Below are positions 26,115 through 34,573 of a stretch of DNA of 64,000 nt, in pieces. A model generated the notes under the pieces. It did no database searches. It saw only the letters and a program-made list of their open reading frames with translations, and had not been told where the DNA came from. Positions within the stretch are counted from its first letter, which is position 1; each line of letters starts with the position of its first letter. The position numbers were made by a program, and so were the translations under genes. Source of the DNA: Actinoalloteichus_B caeruleus (GTDB lineage: Bacteria; Actinomycetota; Actinomycetes; Mycobacteriales; Pseudonocardiaceae); the NCBI RefSeq assembly GCF_000718005.1, contig NZ_JODV01000013.1. One strand, written 5' to 3'.

Positions 26115-27212
26115 ATGTCGACGCCGCTGACGTCGGAGAACCTCCGACTCGCCCCGAAAGTCGTGCTGCACGACCACCTCGACGGTGGTCTGCGGCCCCA
26201 GACCCTGATCGACCTCGCGAAGGAGACCGGGTACGACCGGCTCCCGAGCACGGACGCCGGCACCCTGGCGACCTGGTTCCGCGAGAGCGCGAACTCCGGT
26301 TCGCTGGAGCGCTACCTGGAAACCTTCGCGCACACCGTGGGCGTCATGCAGACCAGGGACGCCATCACCCGCATCGCCGCCGAGGCCGCCGAGGACCTGG
26401 CCGCGGACGGCGTGGTCTACGCGGAGGTGCGTTACGCGCCGGAGCAGTCCCAGCAGAAGGGGCTGGGGCTCGACGAGATCGTGGAGGCCACCCAGGAGGG
26501 GTTCGCGCTCGGCGCCTCGCGTGCCGCCGCCGACGGCCGCACGATCCGGATCGGGACCCTGCTGTGCGGGATGCGCCAGGCGGACCGTTCGCAGGAGATC
26601 GCCGAACTCGCGGTCCGCCACCGCGACTCCGGCGTCGTCGGTTTCGACATCGCCGGCCCCGAGGCTGGCTTCCCCCCCACCCGGCAGATCGACACCTTCG
26701 AGTACCTCCGCCAGGAGAACATGCACTTCACCATCCACGCCGGCGAGTCGTTCGGGCTCCCGTCGGTGTGGGAGGCGGTGCAACGCTGCGGCGCGGAACG
26801 GCTCGGGCACGGCGTCCGCCTCGCCGACGACGTGACCGTGGGCGAGGACGGTTCGGTGAAGCTGGGCGAGGTCGCCTCCTACGTGCGCGATCGGCGGATC
26901 GCGCTGGAGATGTGCCCGTCGTCCAACCTCCAGACCGGCGCGGCGAAGTCCCTGGAGGAACACCCGTTCCCCCTGCTGGCCGCCGAGCGGTTCCGGGTGA
27001 CCGTCAACACCGACAACCGCCTGATGAGCGACTGCACGGTGTCGAGCGAGTTCGGACTCCTCGTCGAGGCGTTCGGCTACGGCTGGGAGGACGTGGAGCG
27101 CTTCACGCTGAACGCCGCCAAGGCCGCCTTCATCGACTACGAGGACCGCCGCGCCCTCATCGACGACGTCCTCATCCCCGCCTACCAGGCGCTGGCCGGG
27201 GACGGCAGCTGA
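26115..27212 (+). CDS. add: adenosine deaminase
   Basis: 365 residues. Hydrolyses adenosine and deoxyadenosine to inosine forms, feeding purine nucleoside phosphorylase. Metal and catalytic motifs are present: VVLHDHLDGGLRP near residue 20, TIHAGESFG, ERLGHGVRL, and VTVNTDNRLMS with the metal Asp. Length is standard. It is monocistronic, with a strong terminator 40 bases after the stop. In M. tuberculosis add sits in the same salvage neighbourhood. Confidence 0.97.
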   Translation: MSTPLTSENLRLAPKVVLHDHLDGGLRPQTLIDLAKETGYDRLPSTDAGTLATWFRESANSGSLERYLETFAHTVGVMQTRDAITRIAAEAAEDLAADGVVYAEVRYAPEQSQQKGLGLDEIVEATQEGFALGASRAAADGRTIRIGTLLCGMRQADRSQEIAELAVRHRDSGVVGFDIAGPEAGFPPTRQIDTFEYLRQENMHFTIHAGESFGLPSVWEAVQRCGAERLGHGVRLADDVTVGEDGSVKLGEVASYVRDRRIALEMCPSSNLQTGAAKSLEEHPFPLLAAERFRVTVNTDNRLMSDCTVSSEFGLLVEAFGYGWEDVERFTLNAAKAAFIDYEDRRALIDDVLIPAYQALAGDGS

Positions 27213-27252
27213 CACTTCCCGTCCCCGCCGGGGCCGGAGGGACGCGGGAACG

Positions 27253-27287
27253 CCGAGGGGGACGTCCGCCACGGACGTCCCCCTCGG
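27253..27287. terminator. terminator between add and convergent gene
   Basis: A perfect 15-bp stem, CCGAGGGGGACGTCC at 27253-27267 and GGACGTCCCCCTCGG at 27273-27287, with a 5-base loop. Placed between convergent genes, it can stop transcription from both sides. Confidence 0.75.
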
Positions 27288-27303
27288 GTGGCTGCGCGGG
27301 CGG

Positions 27304-28635
27304 TCAGCCCTCGTTGCGGTGCAGGCGTTCCTCGAACCCGTCGACCAGGTCGCGCCAGGCCGCCTGTTCCTTCTCGTACGGCGGGCTGGGCGCGAGCCGG
27401 GTCGGGTCGGGACGCAGCGCGAAGGACACCAACCACCCCAGGCTGGTCGACGGGGCCAGGGCCTCGGCCGCCGAGTCGTCCGCCGCCCAGTCGGCCGCGT
27501 CGGTGAGGAGCTCCACGGCGAGTTCCAGTTGGTTGGCGTCGATACCCTCCGGGCCCTCGGCGAGTTCCTCGTCGAGACCGACGAGGGTGTAGGTGTTGTC
27601 GCCGTCGACGTCCTCGATCGCCAGTTCGCCGGCCGAGGACTTCGCGAGCACCTCCGGCCAGGTCGACACCTCGGCGAGGTCCCCTCCCACCGCGGGCGTC
27701 TCCGCGGTGTCCTCGTCGGCGGCGGGGCCCGAGGAGCGGATGTGCGCCAGCAGGGCCTCGGTGGAGGGGAACACCTCGATCGTGCCGTCCGTGCCGAGGA
27801 AGATCGGCTCGTCACCCAGGTAGCAGCGCAGCGTGTACCAGTCACCGCTCGCCGTCACGATCCGGATCGGGTCGATCCCCACCCCGCGCCAGAAACCGAG
27901 TTCCCCCGGGGTGGCATCCGGTTCGACGCCGGCGCCGGCCTCCTCGGCGGGGGACAGCTCGACCGACGGGTCCTTGGGGGTCACCGGCTCCGACTCGTCG
28001 ACCGTGACCTCCGCGTCGTCCTCCGACAACTCCTCGTCCTCCGAGGGGAGCTCGGCCGACGCCCTGGCCACCGCCTCGGCGTCGACGTCGGGTGTGGCGA
28101 CGACACCGTCGACGGCGTCCAGCACCTCGTCCCACCGGCTGACGACCACCCGCGCCAGGTCCGTCCACAACCGTTCCCCGTCCCGACCGGAGAACTGCAC
28201 CGTGCCCTGGTCCAGGACGGAGAAGCCGGGGGAGGCGTCGAGGACCTCGTCGACCACGTCGAGCTCGCAGACCGCCGCGAGCGACCGGAGGATGGAGACG
28301 ATGTCGGCCAGTTCGCCCAGCACCCAGGTGTCCGGATCCTGCGCGACCAGCTCCGGCACGCCGACCAGGTCGAACTGGTGGTCGGCGTCGGGCAGCAGTT
28401 CCCGCGCCGTCAGCTCGGGAACGACGTCCCACGCCGGGTGGTCCAGCAGGTCGTGGTCGGCGTCGGAACGGATGAAGGCCGCCAGCTGGGCGCTGTCTGG
28501 GAAGAGGTAGAGGTCCTCCTCGTGCCCGAGGAACGCCTCCCACTCCTCGCCGTCCTCGCGCCAGCGAGGAGCCCACAGCGTCACCATGTCGCCCTGGGTG
28601 AGTCCGAGTTCGATCGGAACGATGTCCTGCGCCAT
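27304..28635 (-). CDS. acidic two-repeat protein of unknown function (often labelled primosomal protein)
   Basis: 443 residues, strongly acidic, cytoplasmic. It contains two copies of one domain. The first (about 18-105) has a hydrophobic strand, then YLFPDSAQLAAFIRSD, WDVVPELTARELLPD and FDLVGVPELVA. The second (about 255-370) has IEVFPSTEALLAHIRSS, WPEVLAKSSAGELAIED and YTLVGLDEELA. They are joined by a Glu/Asp/Ser-rich linker. Homologues in actinomycetes carry an unsupported primosomal label; nothing in the sequence indicates replication functions. It appears single-gene. Confidence 0.82.
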   Translation of the reverse strand: MAQDIVPIELGLTQGDMVTLWAPRWREDGEEWEAFLGHEEDLYLFPDSAQLAAFIRSDADHDLLDHPAWDVVPELTARELLPDADHQFDLVGVPELVAQDPDTWVLGELADIVSILRSLAAVCELDVVDEVLDASPGFSVLDQGTVQFSGRDGERLWTDLARVVVSRWDEVLDAVDGVVATPDVDAEAVARASAELPSEDEELSEDDAEVTVDESEPVTPKDPSVELSPAEEAGAGVEPDATPGELGFWRGVGIDPIRIVTASGDWYTLRCYLGDEPIFLGTDGTIEVFPSTEALLAHIRSSGPAADEDTAETPAVGGDLAEVSTWPEVLAKSSAGELAIEDVDGDNTYTLVGLDEELAEGPEGIDANQLELAVELLTDAADWAADDSAAEALAPSTSLGWLVSFALRPDPTRLAPSPPYEKEQAAWRDLVDGFEERLHRNEG

Positions 28636-28703
28636 CGGCTACCTTCCGGTGCGCCGGCCGCGGCTCCAACAGCGCAGCCGGGAACGTCTCGCCTCGCGGC
28701 AGC

Positions 28704-29840
28704 CTACGGGTTTCCCCCGCCAGTTCGCTCACCGGTCCGGGTGCCGGGCTCGGGAGGTCCACCGGTGTGGTCCGGGCCCCGCCGGTCCTGCTCCGACGGG
28801 GGGAGCGGTGGTTGGGCCGGTTGGACCGGCGGTGGCCACCCACCCTGTCCCGGGCCGGGTGCTGGCCACCCCGGCCACCCCGGCCGCCGCGGGACGGGGG
28901 CGCCGCCACCGCCGCCCGCCGGGCGTGGCCAGCGGGGGGCGGGGGAGTGCGGGGCCCCGGGGACCGCGCGGGGGTCCGCGCCGGGCCTGCCGGGTGGCGG
29001 GGTTGGTGGCGAGGTGGGGCGGTACTCCGGCCCCACCCTCGGACCCGCCCGGTAGGGCTGACCCGGCCAGCCGGGCGGGGGCTGGCGAGGCTGAGCGGGT
29101 GGTGGGGGCGGCGCCACCCGGTGGTCCGGTGCGGGGCGCATGGGGGAGGGGAGCCCGTTGGCCGGTCCCCGGCCGGTGCTCCACCCGGGGCCGCCGGGCG
29201 GTTGGTCGGCTCGATCCCGTTCCGGGTGCCTGCCCGGCGCCGGCCCCCAGCCGCCCGGCCCCCGCGCGGGCGGTTCCGCCGGCGCCGGGGGGCGAGGGAG
29301 TTGGGCGGCTTCCCGGGGCGCGGCGGGGGGACCGGTCCACCGCGCGGGTGGGCTGGACCGGGGCTGGTGCGGGGCCGGGGGGTCAAGGCCGGGCCCGAGC
29401 GGTTCCCCCTGGGGGGAGGCGGACCGGTCCGGGTCGACGGCACCAGGTTCGAGGTCGGCTCCGACCTGCTCGCCCGTTCTCGCCGGCGCCGGTGAGCCCA
29501 GGTTCTCGATCGCCGACGTCAGCTCGTCACCGAGGCTCCGCGCGAGCACGTTGTAGGAGCGTTGGGTGGCCTCCGCCGCCGCCCGGGAGGCGGCCCGCGC
29601 GATGCGGGCGCTGACCTCCGCCCCACCCGACGCGAGCGCCGCCGCGTCGATGCGCAGGTCGAGCAGCGCGCCTCGGGCGTCGACCGTCACGGTCACGGTG
29701 CCGTGTTCGTCCTGCCCGGTGCCCCGCACCTCGGCCAGCGCGGCGGGGAGGCCGCTGGTGCCCGCCCTGCGTTCCTCCGCGCGGCCGCGCAGCTCGTCCA
29801 CGGTGGGCGGGACCGCCCACCGGCTCGCCGGGGCGGTCAT
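28704..29840 (-). CDS. YbaB/EbfC-family protein with long Pro-rich tail
   Basis: 378 residues. Residues 12-110 are a YbaB/EbfC nucleoid-protein fold (GTVTVTVDARGALLDLRIDAAALASG). From about 120 to the end it is Pro/Gly/Arg-rich and disordered. In actinobacteria such YbaB proteins cluster with WXG/EspC-like and NlpC/P60 genes, suggesting a role in type VII-type export rather than DNA binding. The ATGA overlap with the preceding YbaB gene shows coupling; it is last in the operon. Confidence 0.8.
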   Translation of the reverse strand: MTAPASRWAVPPTVDELRGRAEERRAGTSGLPAALAEVRGTGQDEHGTVTVTVDARGALLDLRIDAAALASGGAEVSARIARAASRAAAEATQRSYNVLARSLGDELTSAIENLGSPAPARTGEQVGADLEPGAVDPDRSASPQGEPLGPGLDPPAPHQPRSSPPARWTGPPAAPREAAQLPRPPAPAEPPARGPGGWGPAPGRHPERDRADQPPGGPGWSTGRGPANGLPSPMRPAPDHRVAPPPPPAQPRQPPPGWPGQPYRAGPRVGPEYRPTSPPTPPPGRPGADPRAVPGAPHSPAPRWPRPAGGGGGAPVPRRPGWPGWPAPGPGQGGWPPPVQPAQPPLPPSEQDRRGPDHTGGPPEPGTRTGERTGGGNP

Positions 29841-30256
29841 CCGCGCCTCCTGTCCAGGACGGACCAGCCGCCCTCGTCGTCCACCTGGTCGTCCGGCTCC
29901 TCGTCCGCCCGGAGGCCGAGCCAGTCCAGTCTGGACTCGACTCGCGGGTCGAGGCCGGGGGACAACGCGCCGCGCATCCGCTGGGTGGCGCGGGAGCCGG
30001 CCTGGTCGGTGAGGCGGCGGATCTCGCGGGCGAGGCCCTCCGGGCCCAGCCGCAACGCCCGGTCGGAGACCCGGACGTCGACGAGCCTGCCCCCGGGACC
30101 GGCGGTGACGGTCACGGAGCCGTCCCCGGACTCGGCGGTGGCGGTGGCGCCGCCGAGGCGGGCGACCGCCGCGTCGGCCAGCTCGGTGGTGGCCGCGATC
30201 CGCTCGACGGCCCTGCTGATGCTGTGCTCGATCCGGTCGCTCATGGCTGCGCTCAT
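29837..30256 (-). CDS. YbaB/EbfC-family protein
   Basis: 139 residues starting at an ATG that overlaps the NlpC/P60 stop (ATGA); a second ATG four codons later is possible. It has the same fold as the next gene product: an N-terminal helix (IEHSISRAVERIAATTELADAAVARLGG), GSVTVTAGPGGRLVDVRVSDRALRLGPEGL, and a C-terminal helix plus acidic DDQVDDEGG end. The two adjacent YbaB paralogues may form a heterodimer. Confidence 0.8.
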   Translation of the reverse strand: MSAAMSDRIEHSISRAVERIAATTELADAAVARLGGATATAESGDGSVTVTAGPGGRLVDVRVSDRALRLGPEGLAREIRRLTDQAGSRATQRMRGALSPGLDPRVESRLDWLGLRADEEPDDQVDDEGGWSVLDRRRG

Positions 30257-31476
30257 CCCGTCGGCCGGTAGAAACCCGTGAACGGCATCCCGGAGTTGGT
30301 GGTGCGCAACGGACCGACCTGCACCGGATCGCCCGCCTCCACCAGCTGACCGTTGCCGATGTACATCGCCACATGACCCTGCCAGACGATCAGGTCGCCG
30401 GGGAGCAGCTGTCCGGGTGGCACCTCGGCCCCGATGGCCTGGGCGGCCGAGTGGCGGGGGATGTCGAGACCCGCCCCCGCGTAGGCCCACTTCGTCAGGC
30501 CGCTGCAGTCCGTTCCCGAGGGTGGGCTCGACGCGGCCCACACGTAGGGCGTGCCCAGCGCGGAGAGCGCGTTGCGGACCGCGGCCGCCGCGACCTCGTT
30601 CGGGGCCTCGGCTGAGGAACCGTCCGGCAGGTTGACACCGACGCCCTCACCGGGCTGCGGCGGGATCGCCACCGGTAGGTGTGGCTTCGTGGCGCCCCCA
30701 CCCGCGCCCCCGGAGCCACCCCCCGCGCTCCCGCCGCCTCCTGCGCTCCCGCCACCTCCGAAGCCGCCGCCCCCGCTGCCTCCGCCGCCGGCCCCTTCCG
30801 CGCCCCGGGACCCCGGGGTGGCCGGCGGGGATCCGTGCGGATCCGCGCCGCCACCGGCGGAGTTCGGGCTGACCGAGGGCGGTCCAGCGGACTCGGCGCC
30901 GATGGGAGCCCCCAGGGCGTGCAGCGCCCCCAGGTCGACCCGCTCCGCACCGGAGAGGCGGCCGGCCAACGCCGCCAGCTCGTCCCGGACCCGGGCCAGT
31001 TCGTCCGCACTGCGCACCACGTAGCCGTCCGCGATATCGGCGGCCGCGCCCATCGCGGTGGTGAACGCGAACGGGTTGCCGAAGCTCTGCGCGGTGAGAC
31101 CCGACCGCAGGACCGGGGTCACCGCGTCCACGCACTCCTCGACGAGCTCCTCGACGGTCCGCCGGCCGCGTTCCAGCGCGGTGACCGCCTCGGCGGCCGC
31201 GTCCCGCAGCAGTGCGCAGTTCGTGCCGACGGCGGCCAGCGCGGTGTCCACGTCGGCCGCCCGCGCCTGGAAGGCGTTCGCCTTCTCGCCGTACCAGCCG
31301 GCCAAGGCCACACCTGTCGCCGCCGTGTGGTCGGCGGCGACGGCCTCCAGTTCGGCGAACGCGGACCCGGCGGCCTCCGAGGCCGCCGTCGCGCCGCCCA
31401 GGTCGCCGTCCATCTGCTCCAGGTGCTCCCGCATGGGAGCCACCAACCCGGCGACGACGCCGGCCACATCGCTCAT
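30253..31476 (-). CDS. NlpC/P60 peptidoglycan hydrolase with WXG-like N-terminal domain
   Basis: 407 residues. Residues 1-190 are a helical WXG-type region with W-Y-G at 61-63. Residues 190-265 are a Gly/Ser-rich linker. Residues 290-407 are an NlpC/P60 domain with catalytic Cys324 (GTDCSGLTKWAY) and His368 (GHVAMYIGNGQLVEA). No Sec or Tat signal is present, so export would have to use a type VII-like route through the helical domain. The predicted activity is cleavage of peptide cross-links in the wall. It sits in an operon with an EspC-like gene and two YbaB genes. Confidence 0.9.
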   Translation of the reverse strand: MSDVAGVVAGLVAPMREHLEQMDGDLGGATAASEAAGSAFAELEAVAADHTAATGVALAGWYGEKANAFQARAADVDTALAAVGTNCALLRDAAAEAVTALERGRRTVEELVEECVDAVTPVLRSGLTAQSFGNPFAFTTAMGAAADIADGYVVRSADELARVRDELAALAGRLSGAERVDLGALHALGAPIGAESAGPPSVSPNSAGGGADPHGSPPATPGSRGAEGAGGGGSGGGGFGGGGSAGGGGSAGGGSGGAGGGATKPHLPVAIPPQPGEGVGVNLPDGSSAEAPNEVAAAAVRNALSALGTPYVWAASSPPSGTDCSGLTKWAYAGAGLDIPRHSAAQAIGAEVPPGQLLPGDLIVWQGHVAMYIGNGQLVEAGDPVQVGPLRTTNSGMPFTGFYRPTG

Positions 31477-31590
31477 CAGTCCCCCCGGCGCTCCTCGCCC
31501 TCCGCGAGGAGCCAGCTCACCACTCGACGGACGTACTGGGTGGAGGAATCCGCCACCCCGATGCCCCCCGGCACGTGGTGGCGTCGCCCG

Positions 31591-31917
31591 TCAGGCGCGC
31601 TCCGCCGCCCTGAGGTTGGCGGCTTCGTCCTCGTCCTGCCGCAGGTACCCGCTGAGCGAGTCCCCCACGGCGCCCGCGAGCCCGCCCAGGCCCTCCCCGG
31701 CGGCCGTCACGGCCGCCGTCGTCTCCCCCGCCAGCAGCGCGAAGGCACTCGTCAACCCGGCCTGCGCGCCCAACGGGGTGAAGGCGTCGCCCGCCGTCGC
31801 CGTGGCGGGAGCCAGGGTGCCGGACGCGACAGCTCCCAGGCGGGCGGCCAGATCTCCCGCCCTGCCCTGGTAGGAGGCCAGGGCCTCCTCCTCGACACCG
31901 AAGCCGGACTCCGCCAT
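31591..31917 (-). CDS. EspC-like / type VII secretion target protein
   Basis: 108 residues, all-helical. VEEEALASYQGRAGDLAARLGAVASGTL, AFTPLGAQAGLTSAFALLAGETTAAVTAAGEGLGGLAGAVGDSLSGYLRQDEDEA matches the pattern of small ESX-associated EspC/DUF2580 proteins. It leads the operon that continues with the NlpC/P60 hydrolase after a 114-base gap. The Gly/Ala richness and absent signal peptide fit this class. Confidence 0.75.
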   Translation of the reverse strand: MAESGFGVEEEALASYQGRAGDLAARLGAVASGTLAPATATAGDAFTPLGAQAGLTSAFALLAGETTAAVTAAGEGLGGLAGAVGDSLSGYLRQDEDEAANLRAAERA

Positions 31918-32406
31918 CGACCCGGTCCTCCTTCGACCTCGGCGTGGGGCGCGGACCCCTCCGCCGCGACCGGACACGGCGTCCGGCGCACTGACAGCCT
32001 GCCCTATCGCGGTGCCGGTGGGGGCGGGAACGGCGATACCGGGCAGTACTCGTACGACGACCGGGGGTGACGGACCGAGCGCGCGAGTGGCGGCGGGGAT
32101 CAGGTCCGGTCGGGGGTGGGGCGAGTGCCGGGTGACTCACCCCGAGCGCCGGGTCGGGCGGGTGGTCGCGGGCGTGCCCCGGCCGGTCGCCGTCGTGAGC
32201 CGTGTGACCGGAGGGGACGCCCGACGTGGTGCTCCTCGGCCCTGGCCGGAGGCCGGGCGGGATCGGGCCGGCAGTGCGGGCCGGCGGTGCGGGCCGGCGG
32301 GGTGCCGTGCCGACGGACGGGCTCCCAGGCTGGACCCCACCCGGGGGCGGCCGGCAACCGCTGGTCCCCGGGGCTCCAGGACCTCGGTGCCCTGGCCGAC
32401 GCGTGC
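31918..32406. other. intergenic region between EspC-like gene and ABC-2 operon
   Basis: About 490 bases with the EspC-like promoter near 31920-32050. The rest is very GC-rich and encodes no believable protein. It holds a short 13-bp tandem repeat described separately. Confidence 0.5.
32265..32300. repeat. 13-bp tandem repeat (GGGCCGGC[A/G]GTGC), 2.8 copies
   Basis: Two full copies with one base difference and a partial third copy, in a non-coding stretch. Probably simple replication slippage. Confidence 0.7.
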
Positions 32407-32439
32407 GGAGGCGGGCGCCCCATCCAGGCGCCCGCCTCC
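32407..32439 (-). terminator. terminator of the ABC-2 transporter operon
   Basis: A perfect 13-bp stem, GGAGGCGGGCGCC at 32407-32419 and GGCGCCCGCCTCC at 32427-32439, with a 7-base loop, about 105 bases after the permease stop on the minus strand. Confidence 0.65.
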
Positions 32440-32543
32440 TGCTGCCCGTGCTCGCGCCCGCCCGCAGCCAGGCATCGCGCTGAACAGGCGGCGCGGTCCT
32501 GGGAGGTGCGCGCGGCGGCCCTCCGGCTGGCGTGGCTGCCGCC

Positions 32544-33287
32544 TCAGCGGAACCGGCGCCCCTCGTCCCGGCGGAACGCGACCACGGCCAACACCGCCAG
32601 CACCGCCGTCCACCCGAGCAGCACCAGCAGGGCGGTGCCGTCCACCGGGCCACCGGTGAGGGCGTTGACCACGAGGTCGCGCCCGGCGCGGGTGGGCACG
32701 GCGTGGGAGGCGGTGTCCAGCCACGACGGGAAGATCTCCGGCGGCATGAACAGACCACCGACGAACGCCATCGGGAACACCAGCAGCTGCACCACCACCA
32801 GGGATGCCTTCACGCTGAAGTGGTACCCGACGGCGAGTCCCATCAGGAGGAAGGGCACGCCGCAGCCGAGCACGACCGCCACTCCGGCCAGGATCTGGGC
32901 CGGGCTGGCCTGGGCGCTGGTGAACAGCGCGGCGACCACGATCACCGGGATCAGGCCGAGCAGGCAGAAGAAGAGCCCGGTGAGCAGGCGACCGCCGAAG
33001 CGGGGGCCGGCGCCCACGGGCAGGGTCCGCACGTAGGCGTCCCAGGGTTGCGCCCGGTCCTCGGCGATGCCGGCGCCGAAGGTGTACAGGCAGACGTTGA
33101 TGACGGCGAACAGGCTCAACTGCCCCGCCGCGGCCGTCGCGGCGACGGGGTCCCCGCCCACCTGGCTCTGCGGCACGACGAAGAACAGCATGATCAACGC
33201 GGGGAAGACGAGGTTCCCCACCATCGCGATGGGGATGCGCGCGGTCTCCAGCAACTGGTACCGGGCGTGGAGCAGAAGCATGCGCAT
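32544..33287 (-). CDS. ABC-2 type transporter permease
   Basis: 247 residues with six membrane helices of the ABC-2 family (LVFPALIMLFFVVPQS, LSLFAVINVCLYTFGAGIAEDRAQPWDAYVRTLPVG, AFVGGLFMPPEIFPSWLDTASHAVPTR). Usually exports drugs, lipids or peptides together with the adjacent ATPase. The start shares one base with the ATPase stop. Substrate unknown. Confidence 0.92.
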   Translation of the reverse strand: MRMLLLHARYQLLETARIPIAMVGNLVFPALIMLFFVVPQSQVGGDPVAATAAAGQLSLFAVINVCLYTFGAGIAEDRAQPWDAYVRTLPVGAGPRFGGRLLTGLFFCLLGLIPVIVVAALFTSAQASPAQILAGVAVVLGCGVPFLLMGLAVGYHFSVKASLVVVQLLVFPMAFVGGLFMPPEIFPSWLDTASHAVPTRAGRDLVVNALTGGPVDGTALLVLLGWTAVLAVLAVVAFRRDEGRRFR

Positions 33288-34207
33288 CAGGCCGCTCCCG
33301 TCGTGGTCGAGGTGGGCACGAGCGACTCGTCGTCACGGCGGCCGGTCAGGCTCCGGAAAGCCTCCTCCAGGGAGGCGCCCGACACCTCCAGGTCGGTGAA
33401 CTCGGCCTCCGAGAGGACCAGCTCCCGCACCAGCGCGTCGCTGTCGTTGGTGAGCAGCTCGGTCCGGCCGTCGGGCAGGACGGCCTGGTCGAGGACCCCG
33501 TCGAGCGCGGGGAGGTGCGCGGCGCGCAGCAGGAGGCGGCGGGTGGGCACCCGCGATCGGACGGCGTCGAGGGTGTCGTCGACCAGCACGCGGCCGCCGG
33601 CGATCACCACGACCCGCTCGGCGAGCGCCTCCACCTCCTCCAGGTAGTGGCTGGTGAGCAGGAGGGTGCCGCCGGTGGCGTGGTAGTCCCGCAACGCGTC
33701 CCACAACTGGAGCCTGGCGTCGACGTCCAGCCCGGTCGTCGGCTCGTCCAGGACGACCAGGTCGGGCCGGCCGACCACGGCGAGCGCGACCGTGAGCAGG
33801 CGCTGCTGCCCGCCGGACAGGGCGCCGGTCTGCCGGCGCCGCAGGGCGGTCAGCCCGAAGCGGTCCAGCAGTTCGCCCGTCGGCACCGGATCGGCGTAGT
33901 GCGCGCCGACGAAGTCGACGACCTCACCCACCCGGAGGTTCTCCGGGAGCCCGGTGCGCTGGGGTGTCGTTCCGAGGCGGCGTCTGCTGGCGGGGTTCCT
34001 CGGGTCGCCCCCGAACAGTTCGACCCGGCCCGCCGACGGCCTCCGGAGCCCGGTCAGCAGGCTGATCATGGTGCTCTTGCCGGCCCCGTTGGGGCCGAGG
34101 AGACCGACGATTCCCCCCTGGGGGATGTCGAGGTCGGCGCGGTCGAGCGCCAGGGTGTCGCCGAAGCGCCGACTGACGCCGACGGCCCGCGCGAGTAAGC
34201 CCGTCAT
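33287..34207 (-). CDS. ABC transporter ATP-binding protein (ABC-2 exporter type)
   Basis: 306 residues. LLGPNGAGKSTMISLL (Walker A), LSGGQQRLLTVALAVVGRPDLVVLDEPTTGLD (signature and Walker B), LTSHYLEEVEALAERVVVI (switch region), then an auxiliary C-terminal domain of the DrrA/NatA type. It starts directly after the regulator stop with GAAGGAA as ribosome site. It powers the permease encoded next. Confidence 0.95.
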   Translation of the reverse strand: MTGLLARAVGVSRRFGDTLALDRADLDIPQGGIVGLLGPNGAGKSTMISLLTGLRRPSAGRVELFGGDPRNPASRRRLGTTPQRTGLPENLRVGEVVDFVGAHYADPVPTGELLDRFGLTALRRRQTGALSGGQQRLLTVALAVVGRPDLVVLDEPTTGLDVDARLQLWDALRDYHATGGTLLLTSHYLEEVEALAERVVVIAGGRVLVDDTLDAVRSRVPTRRLLLRAAHLPALDGVLDQAVLPDGRTELLTNDSDALVRELVLSEAEFTDLEVSGASLEEAFRSLTGRRDDESLVPTSTTTGAA

Positions 34208-34573
34208 TCATGGTTCCTTCGTGTGTGGAGCGCGCCCGTCGTGGGCCGGGGAGGACATCCGGTCGACGTGTCCGCTCGGGGTGAGCAGGTCGTGCAGCGC
34301 GGCGAGGTAGTGGTCGAAGGCACTCCTGCCGCGCGGGGTGATCTCGACGAAGGTGGTGGACGTGCGCCCGCCGCGTTTCTCCGTGTTGACGTAGCCGGCC
34401 GCCGTGAGCTTGCGGAGATGGGTGATCAGGTTCCCCGGCGTCATGTCCAGGAGCTCCTGGAGGCGGGAGAAGGTGATCTGGTCGCCGGGGCCGAGGGTGG
34501 ACAACGTGGCCATCACCCGGAGCCTGGCCTGGGCGTGGATGACCGGGTCGAGTTCGGGGGGCGTGGGGATCAC
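34208..34573 (-). CDS. winged-helix transcriptional repressor (MarR/ArsR-like, HTH_27 type)
   Basis: 121 residues. IHAQARLRVMATLSTLGPGDQITFSRLQELLDMTPGNLITHLRKLTAAGYVNTEKRGGRTSTTFVEITPRGRSAFDHYLAALHDLL is a complete winged helix with recognition helix (TPGNLITHLRKL) and wing (KRGGRTSTTFVEIT). Such regulators commonly sit in operons with ABC-2 exporters. The GTG start overlaps the membrane-protein stop (GTGA). Two ACTTTG-N5-CAAAGT palindromes before the operon are its likely operators. Confidence 0.92.
   Translation of the reverse strand: MIPTPPELDPVIHAQARLRVMATLSTLGPGDQITFSRLQELLDMTPGNLITHLRKLTAAGYVNTEKRGGRTSTTFVEITPRGRSAFDHYLAALHDLLTPSGHVDRMSSPAHDGRAPHTKEP

Noticed and set aside
32265..32300. 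13-bp repeats as replication iterons or att sites
   Set aside because: Fewer than three copies, GC-rich and with no replication or integration gene nearby.
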